Source of the DNA: Undaria pinnatifida
Taxonomy: Eukaryota; Sar; Phaeophyceae; Laminariales; Alariaceae
DNA length: 64,000 bases
Direction: 5' to 3'
Assembly (NCBI GenBank): GCA_012845835.1
Contig: JABAKD010000009.1
Span: 20,778,318 to 20,842,317, forward strand
Below, piece after piece: positions 59,701 through 64,000 of this stretch. Positions within the stretch are counted from its first letter, which is position 1. Each line of letters begins with the position of its first letter. The translations under genes and the position numbers were made by a program. The notes below the pieces were generated by a model. The model was not told the DNA's origin, ran no database searches, and worked only from the letters and a program-made list of their open reading frames with translations.

Positions 59701-62700
59701 CATGCTTATGCATACGCTACGTCACCCATGATCATGGAGTATATGGGCGTTGCAAAGTTAAAGATTTGTGCTACATTCTACACATCCCCCATGTTGAAAA
59801 TCGGTACATATTTGGGCGTTGAACTCGAATTTTAGTGCCGTTTCCCCCACAAAAGTGCCTCTGTCATATGAGCCAAAATCACTCATTTTTTATGCTCTAG
59901 TGAAGCCAAATCGCGTAAAAATTCGCCTCCGGCGGGGCGCCTCCAGCGGGGCCCTCCGGGGGCGCCTCCGGCGAGGCCCCCTCACCAGCCGGGGGGGGCC
60001 GATGGTCGCGGCTGCGCCGCGACACCAGTATACTGACCGGATCCAGTATACTGGCTGCTGACGCAGCCAGTATAACTTGTACTGGCGCTGCGCGCCAGTA
60101 CCCAGCCCTACTTTTTTGTCCTGTTTCACTATCACAAGATGCTGTTATACCTCATGTCAGCATTTCGAATCCTGAAAAATCGGCCTGGAAAACGCATTTT
60201 AGGCGTGTTGTTGAGCTTAACCCCCCGAACCAAACTTGTCCTCGGCGCGAACACAGCACAAACGGATACCAGTGGCCTTTCGGCGAGTCATTATCCATAT
60301 GCAATTAATAGGACACTTAACCCCTTTACAACTGGAAACCCGTTTTCGGGGACAAAATTACTTGGAATTAGTATAGGGAGGGGTTCGGGGGCTCTAAAGG
60401 GGTTGATAGGAGCCGTTCTTCCTTTCTACACGGCACGGGCGAAATGAACCCCTAGCCAGGGTCAGATGGCGAGAGCTCCGACATTTGACCTCGCTCAATA
60501 CAAAAATTTCCGAGATTTCAGCAATAACCATAGTCCTCGCCCCTAGTCGACACTATATAGTGACAGCAGTAGCCATACCTCTTTTCTTTCCTTTCCTTTC
60601 TCTTCTTATTTGTTCTTCGTTTCTTTTTTCCAATTGACTTGCGTCTGTCGTGCGTATGCGTAGTGATAGGTACTACGTGCAATATGTACGTGGTAGTCTT
60701 TCTTGGGTGGCAAGCGGTTAAGTCGGTCTTTCCAGGCGCGAGTGGTGAGACGTATGCACCAGTATGGACCTGGCACATCGTAGGCTGACTCTCGATTTCA
60801 CTGTTATATGTTTCTAGTGTAGGCGTGATATGCGTCAGCTGTGATATATGCGTGTACCACCTTTGGTTTGTTTGTGTTTTTCCCTGGGGTATTCCTCCGC
60901 TCCAGAGTGACTGGAGCCTGTCCTGTGACCACGGACTTGATTATGCGAGTTAATGTGAGAACAACAGCAACAACATACCCTTCCCTACTGCCACGACCAA
61001 AGCGCGCACCAAGGTATTGTCTACAAGTATTGTACGTCGTACATGTATATTCACAGCAGGTGCTACATTACATTACATTACATTACATTACATTACATTA
61101 CATTACACTACACTACACTACACTACATTACATTACATACACTACACTACATTACATTACATCACATTACATTACACTACATTACGTTACATTCCATTCC
61201 ATTCCATTCCATTACGTTACATTACATTACATTACATTACATTGCATTACATTACATTACATTACATTACGTTACATTACATTACGTTACATTACATTAC
61301 ATTACATTACATTACATTACATTACGTTACATTACATTACGTTACATTACATTACGTTACATTACATTACATTACATTACATTACATTACATTACATTAC
61401 ATTACATTACATTACATTACATTACATTACATTACATTACATGTATACTGCTGTACCGGCATGATAATGAACGGAATGAAGCTGTTATTTCCAGGGTAGT
61501 CCTCGGGAAAATTCCCGAGGTAATTTTCCCGTGCTGTACGTCGGTCCCGGTACTCGGCGGAATACCGTCATATTTGGGCAAACCGTGTACCGCCGAAGGC
61601 GGTACCGTCAAAAATCGAAAAACCGTCAACCGTTTAAAAAGTACCGTCATTTTGCAGCACCGCCGTAAAAGTACCGTCAAATAAGCGAAGTACCGTTTCC
61701 CGTTTAGAAAAACCGTTATACTCAGAACCGTCAAAGATTGTAGGGTGATGGTTTTCATTGAATGTTTTCATGTTTTAGGTTTTATTGTTTTATTGTTTAC
61801 AGTAGTAGTATTGTTTTATTGTCTTATTTTGGTGCTAAATGTCTAAATGTTGTTTCGCGTGAGGCTGGTGAGTTTGTCAGCTTGACGGTTCGACGATTAG
61901 TCTAGCCTCCATTCGTCCGTTCTATATAGGTATGCAGGAACATCAGCGGGGTGGTGCCGGCATGCTTGATCGCCGCCCGGCAGGTACTGTCAAGTATTTC
62001 GTCATTCGTAATTCTGTATTTCTCAGTGGCGGAACCGTCATATTTCAGTACCCTCAAAAAAGTACCGTCAAATTTAGCAGTACCGGGACCGGTACCGTCG
62101 TTTTGCAGTACCGCCAAAAAATTACCGTCAAACATCGAAAAACCGTCTACCTTCTAGAAAATACCGTCACTTTTCGATACCGCCGAAAAAGTACCGTCAA
62201 ATTCGGCGATACCGTGTACCGCCAAAAGTGGTACCGTGAGAAATCGAAATACCGTCAACCGTTTGAAAAGTACCGTCATTTCGTAATACCGTCCGATCTG
62301 GTACCGTAAAAAAAAACGGTACCGAGGACTACCCTGGTTATTTCAGGTACAGCAGTCTACAGAGCGGTGTTGGTTCCTCTATAGAGCCAGAGCCTTTTTT
62401 ATTTCTTGTTCTCGTTCTTTTGTTTTGTTTTGTTTTGTTTTGGTTACGAGTATATAGCTCATCCCTCCTTCTTATGGCGGTTATCTTGGCACTTTTTGTT
62501 TTTTTTCGTTTCTCCTTCTCCCTCCCTCCTCATGTATGACATCAACAGACATCAACAGACATCAGCTCAGATCCGAGGTGACTACCTACAGGTACTCGTA
62601 AGCAGGGTGTTGTATGATGTATGATGTATGATGTATGATGTATGATGTATGATGTATGATGTATGACGTACGACGTATCATGTATGATGTATGATGTACG

Positions 62701-64000
62701 ATGACGTATGATGTATGATGTATGATGTACGATGTATGACCTATGATGTACGACGTATGATGTATGATGTATGAAAGCCCTCCTCACTACTCGTAAGGTG
62801 GTGGTGGTTGAGTACTAGCGATTGCTCGCTAAATCAGTAGTGCTGCTGAAATAAAAATCGTTTGGCACATACTGGCAAGAGCAAGGAATCCCCAGTACTA
62901 ACACGCTAGTGGCAGTATGCGGAGAAGCGCCGGTTGCCGATACGGTGCCGGTATTTCCGGTCGACACATGCCGGCGCTACGATATAGACTACAGAGGGGC
63001 CACTACCGCTGTGTCGAAGTGGGCACTCACTTGTCTGCCCGGCAGGCTCGGCAAGGCTGCCCGAGCCCCCTCATGTTGCACCACAGCCCGCCATACACAT
63101 CCGTGGGCGTGTCGAAACATTTCTCGTCGCAGTAAAGCGTCAGGCTGTTGTCGGATATGTAGCTGCTGTCTTCCTCGCTCGCGTTCGCCTCGCACCTCGC
63201 GGTAGTGCACGAATCAGCATCTGCCACGCACACAAGAGTAATTAGAGCGACAAAAAAAAAAACAGCGGAGAGAAAATGGCACAACGGCAAAACGGAGGGG
63301 GGGGGGAGGGGGCACGAAACACAAACACAAAGCGCGGAAACGCGAAAACGGGCAAAAAAAAGAGGGGCGCAAAAAACAAGAACGAAACGTACACGTGCGA
63401 GGGGCAGGGGACAACAGAGGGAGAGTTAGCGAATGCGGTCGACAGGCGACACAAAAAAATGCGTCGCGAAAACCATGTATATATATGTACATGCGCACAG
63501 AGAGGTAGGGCTTGCACCATCTCAAATACAGAAATAACGCATATGGCTTGACGAGACGACACTGCAAGAAGTCCAAAGCAATGCCAGTCCAGCCAGTCTC
63601 GTTCCGCTCGCCACGCGTGCGCCAGTCAGATGCCACGCCAGGCCTCCCTCCTTCCACGCAACAGGTCAGCGGTAATTCTCCCCAATCAGGACGACGTTCA
63701 CGATCACCATCACCATCACCATCACCATCACCATCACCATCACCATCACCACCACCGCAATCACACCGTCACACTCCACTTGCCATCCAAATGGCGACGT
63801 AGAGTCGCCGTGGTGGTGGTAGTGGCCCTGCTGCTGATGTGTTGCACAGCAGTGTATTCTTGTGCAGTGTAATCTTGCACCAAAGTGTTATCTTGTGCGA
63901 TGTAATCTTGCACCATAGTCTTATCTTGTGCGGTGTAATCTTGCACCATAGTCTTATCTTGCTCACCAATCGCTGATGGAGGAAGCGATTCGTCAGCCGA
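42403..64000 (-). CDS. type I membrane protein with Pro/Thr stalk and SEA-like module, partial (N-terminus beyond window)
   Basis: Unnamed gene; 940 residues in 12 exons lie in the window: 64000-63967 (partial), 63220-63031, 56654-55639, 54502-54372, 53424-53284, 51063-50893, 49488-49306, 47196-47041, 46309-46058, 44709-44607, 43401-43109, 42555-42403 (TAG). All joins are GT/AG and keep phase across phases 0, 1 and 2. Order of parts: a Cys-rich segment; a Pro/Thr-rich repeat stalk (residues 75-413 of the visible part); a module rich in beta-like segments with RGRRRLQ; a membrane helix at about 602-622; and a cytoplasmic tail of about 318 residues with many acidic, Ser and Gly residues. The layout suits a cell-surface receptor, adhesin or wall-linked sensor; that role is inference. 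Large introns (up to 6.4 kb) carry mobile elements. The exact start, upstream exons and tail exon order need transcript data. Confidence 0.8.
42803..42923 (-). pseudogene. decayed copy of the exon end at 43109 plus its donor
   Basis: Aligns with 43027-43160. The exon-side match runs GGTGCCTCGA and upstream GGAAAGGCG; the intron side includes GGTGGCGTTT and a CTTTGCAGG-like stretch. It lies in the intron directly downstream of the parent exon. Indels break the frame, so it is not used as an exon in the model. Confidence 0.7.
43998..44462. repeat. ACATA / ACATT pentanucleotide array
   Basis: About 250 bases are mostly ATAAC (with ACACA and ATTGC variants), then about 170 bases are ATTAC. The switch is near 44251. 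It is in the intron between the exons at 44607 and 43401. A second, independent ATTAC array is at 61065-61440. Both strands are open in all frames, because a 5-base unit lacking in-frame stops gives artificial repeat peptides. Confidence 0.9.
46058..47196 (-). CDS. juxtamembrane cytoplasmic exons of the membrane protein
   Basis: Exon 47196-47041 (52 residues) starts AWQRYKASTDDQDD directly after the membrane helix and ends RDIEDFQQAK. It is charged and probably helical. Exon 46309-46058 (84 residues) reads DESVIHGLVSEKRIESG, then EEIPEEFSNNSGSGSTSS and EDPKTEGGEDSSG. Both joins are phase 0. No enzyme or adaptor domain was recognised. Confidence 0.75.
46861..46934 (-). pseudogene. decayed copy of the exon end at 47041 plus its donor
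   Basis: Reads GGCATGAGGGACGCCGAGGA and AGCAAG followed by gttggttgg, matching the parent's GACATGAGGGACATCGAAGA and GCCAAG followed by gttag. A 4-base deletion relative to the parent and a TAA upstream break the frame, so an in-frame exon cannot be formed with the neighbours. A non-standard alternative exon is possible but less likely. Confidence 0.7.
49306..51063 (-). CDS. SEA-like module second half and membrane helix
   Basis: Exon 51063-50893 (57 residues) reads DACDMSGGDTCTVGATATVV and ends NSAGVEGSD. Exon 49488-49306 (61 residues) begins VTLNELSVSADATD and ends in the hydrophobic helix WILILASILLLVLW followed by SCCFYW. Together with the two upstream exons this gives strand-like segments around RGRRRLQ, a pattern I know from extracellular modules in algal and oomycete proteins. 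Similarity to SEA domains is by pattern only, and no autocleavage site can be proven. Confidence 0.75.
49579..49742. repeat. GGGA microsatellite
   Basis: About 160 bases of GGGA units with AGGA and GTGA variants lie in the intron upstream of the membrane-helix exon. The opposite-strand frame of Pro/Ser is compositional. Confidence 0.9.
50551..50583 (-). pseudogene. decayed copy 1 of the exon end at 50893 plus its donor
   Basis: Reads GTGGAGGGCTCAGACgtaag, against GTGGAGGGCTCAGATgtgag in the parent. The donor is still intact here, but no acceptor upstream gives a matching exon. It lies in the intron downstream of the parent. Confidence 0.65.
50711..50744 (-). pseudogene. decayed copy 2 of the exon end at 50893 plus its donor
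   Basis: Reads CGGCAGGGGTAGCGGGCTCA, against CGGCAGGGGTGGAGGGCTCA in the parent. The donor GT is lost. After an insert of about 20 bases the intron match resumes (GTACTCGTACATTTTT against GTACTCGCACATTTTC). Confidence 0.65.
51795..52345 (-). repeat. 530-bp dispersed repeat, copy B
   Basis: Inverted counterpart of 5543-6075, in the intron between the exons at 53284 and 51063. Divergence is small substitutions and short indels spread over the whole length, so this is a real element copy and not a recent assembly duplicate. Its coding or mobility status is unknown. Confidence 0.8.
53284..54502 (-). CDS. SEA-like module first half, two exons
   Basis: Exon 54502-54372 (T plus 43 residues) ends the Pro/Thr region (SIAPTSAPTPMVTTTIAP) and begins ATMTAKLALQGVTGKSEEEL. 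Exon 53424-53284 (47 residues) reads ADLETGIGDAVSSSDDV, VNVTIDSIEFAD and ends RGRRRLQ. The basic RGRR sequence could be a furin-type cleavage site, an inference that would fit release or a two-chain receptor. Confidence 0.75.
54198..54254 (-). pseudogene. decayed copy of the exon end at 54372 plus its donor
   Basis: Matches 54350-54407 across the junction. GGCGTCAACAGCAAGTCCGA is the exon part (parent GGCGTCACCGGCAAGTCCGA) and GAGCGCGGTT the intron part. The donor GT has changed to GC, so it cannot splice in the standard way. It lies about 150 bases downstream of the parent. Confidence 0.75.
55639..56654 (-). CDS. Pro/Thr-rich repeat stalk exon
   Basis: One exon of 1016 bases encodes two CXXC-like cysteine groups (NCVGWTEDATCLPC) and then about 320 residues of six-residue repeats of the form TLAPGA/TLAPGD/TLAPGE, with an upstream subset ATVTPV. 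The sequence is almost free of hydrophobic or aromatic residues. Such stalks are usually heavily O-glycosylated and extended, holding a head domain away from the membrane. The exon ends LSPTSAPT before the donor. The 55750-56030 part contains nearly identical 36-base double units, a sign of recent expansion. The antisense strand is also open through the array. Confidence 0.8.
57715..58340. repeat. tandem repeats in the longest intron
   Basis: 57718-57795 is a tandem of AATAGTGCCT-type units. 58030-58139 is duplicated as 58140-58251 (starting GGGTCGCCATGCTTACCCCA). It then runs into a heptamer array of CAGCTAT/CAGTTAT to 58335. The duplicated unit itself contains the start of the heptamer array, so the duplication came after the array. 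Confidence 0.8.
59178..60110. mobile_element. non-autonomous hAT-like element, 933 bp
   Basis: The 15-bp termini TAGGGCTGGGTACTG and CAGTACCCAGCCCTA are perfect inverted repeats, flanked by the perfect 8-bp duplication CTTTTTTG (59170-59177 and 60111-60118). An 8-bp target duplication with T/CAGGG ends is characteristic of hAT transposons. Near both ends lie clusters of short palindromes around CAGTA/TACTG (CCAGTATACTGG, AGTACTAGTACT), as expected of subterminal transposase sites. No transposase domain was recognised inside, so it would need one from elsewhere. Confidence 0.85.
60583..60975 (+). mobile_element. CAA-tailed repeat element, copy 2
   Basis: Full-length relative of 32590-32985: pyrimidine leader, AATTGACTTGCGTCTGTCGT, TACGTGGTAGTCTTTCTTGG, ACCTGGCACATCGTAGGCTG, then TCCTGTGACCACGGACTTG and the AACAACAGCAACAAC end. 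Substitutions are spread evenly. Only a short tail remains here. Confidence 0.7.
61065..61440. repeat. ATTAC pentanucleotide array
   Basis: About 75 units of ATTAC with scattered ACTAC, GTTAC and ATTCC variants. It lies in the long intron between the exons at 63031 and 56654, just upstream on the plus strand of the hAT-like element at 61492. Confidence 0.9.
61492..62336. mobile_element. non-autonomous hAT-like element filled with ACCGTC repeats, 845 bp
   Basis: The termini CAGGGTAGTCCTCGG and CCGAGGACTACCCTG are perfect 15-bp inverted repeats. The flanks are the perfect 8-bp duplication GTTATTTC (61484-61491 and 62337-62344), the size made by hAT transposases. Inside, two blocks (61540-61735 and 62030-62320) consist of degenerate units around TACCGTCAAA/TACCGTCATTT/AAACCGTC at spacings of 15-20 bases, separated by about 290 bases of unrelated sequence. 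No transposase was recognised. The ACCGTC units could be multiple transposase-binding subterminal repeats. Confidence 0.85.
62609..62776. repeat. GTATGAT heptamer array
   Basis: About 24 units of GTATGAT with GTACGAC/GTATCAT variants lie in the long intron of the membrane-protein gene. Confidence 0.9.
63031..64000 (-). CDS. Cys-rich ectodomain exons, partial at the window edge
   Basis: The exon at 64000-63967 (SADESLPPSAI plus one base) runs off the window. Exon 63220-63031 encodes DADSCTTARCEANASEEDS, LYCDEKCFDTPTDVYGGLWC and GQPCRACRAD, with eight Cys in 63 residues, probably disulfide-bonded outside the cell. It joins the stalk exon by completing an Asn codon. An alternative reading starts at Met 63290 with a hydrophobic MPLCHFLSAVFFFVALITLV that would serve as a signal peptide. 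Its T-rich DNA also fits a polypyrimidine tract before the acceptor at 63221, and the upstream exon phase fits, so the spliced model is preferred, but not strongly. Confidence 0.6.
63704..63752. repeat. CATCAC microsatellite
   Basis: Eight or so units of CATCAC lie in the intron of the membrane-protein gene. It is followed at 63840-63960 by a short tandem of GTGTAATCTTGCACCA-type units. Confidence 0.85.

Noticed and set aside
60841-61684. Three overlapping frames of up to 213 aa made of ITLHY repeats
   Set aside because: They are translations of the ATTAC pentamer array in successive frames. A 5-base unit without stops gives long frames by composition alone.
63027-63290. Start of the membrane protein at Met 63290 with a signal peptide
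   Set aside because: The hydrophobic stretch equals a T-rich tract before a good acceptor. The exon at 63967-64000 ends in a donor with the matching phase. It is kept as an alternative, not the main model.

Overview
This is eukaryotic nuclear DNA, most likely from a photosynthetic stramenopile (a brown alga or close relative). The main evidence is a nuclear gene of plastid tetrapyrrole synthesis whose N-terminus is a signal peptide ending in a CSAF-type motif, the mark of red-lineage complex plastids. The genes are split by long introns with GTGAGT-like donors. The DNA is full of microsatellites, G-runs and small mobile elements. The species is inferred only to this level.

Three genes can be reconstructed exon by exon, all on the minus strand. 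(1) 12167 to 1236: an iron superoxide dismutase, 7 exons, 233 aa, complete. (2) 34087 to 22901: glutamate-1-semialdehyde 2,1-aminomutase, 10 exons, 484 aa, complete, plastid-targeted. (3) from beyond 64000 down to 42403: the C-terminal 940 aa, in 12 exons, of an unnamed type I membrane protein. It has a Cys-rich ectodomain, a Pro/Thr-rich repeat stalk of about 340 residues, a SEA-like juxtamembrane module, one membrane helix and a long acidic Ser/Gly-rich tail. Every junction used keeps the reading frame.

The 10.7 kb between genes 1 and 2 is a nest of elements. It holds foldback (palindromic) repeats, a solo LTR and an inverted LTR fragment, a gag zinc-knuckle fragment, two very small LTR elements (TRIM-like) with a tRNA-like T-arm, and a decayed Ty3/gypsy element with integrase and chromodomain. 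The gypsy integrase is interrupted by a tRNA-derived SINE whose second copy lies in the first intron of gene 2. The 8.3 kb between genes 2 and 3 has no confident gene. The introns of gene 3 hold two non-autonomous hAT-like elements with perfect 8-bp target duplications, pentanucleotide arrays, and a second copy of an element that ends in a CAA microsatellite.

The most unusual signal is in gene 3. Four exons have a decayed copy of their own 3' end, including the splice donor and the start of the intron, lying in the intron just downstream (five copies in all). This looks like repeated local duplication across exon-intron junctions. All assignments come from reading the sequence; no database search was possible.
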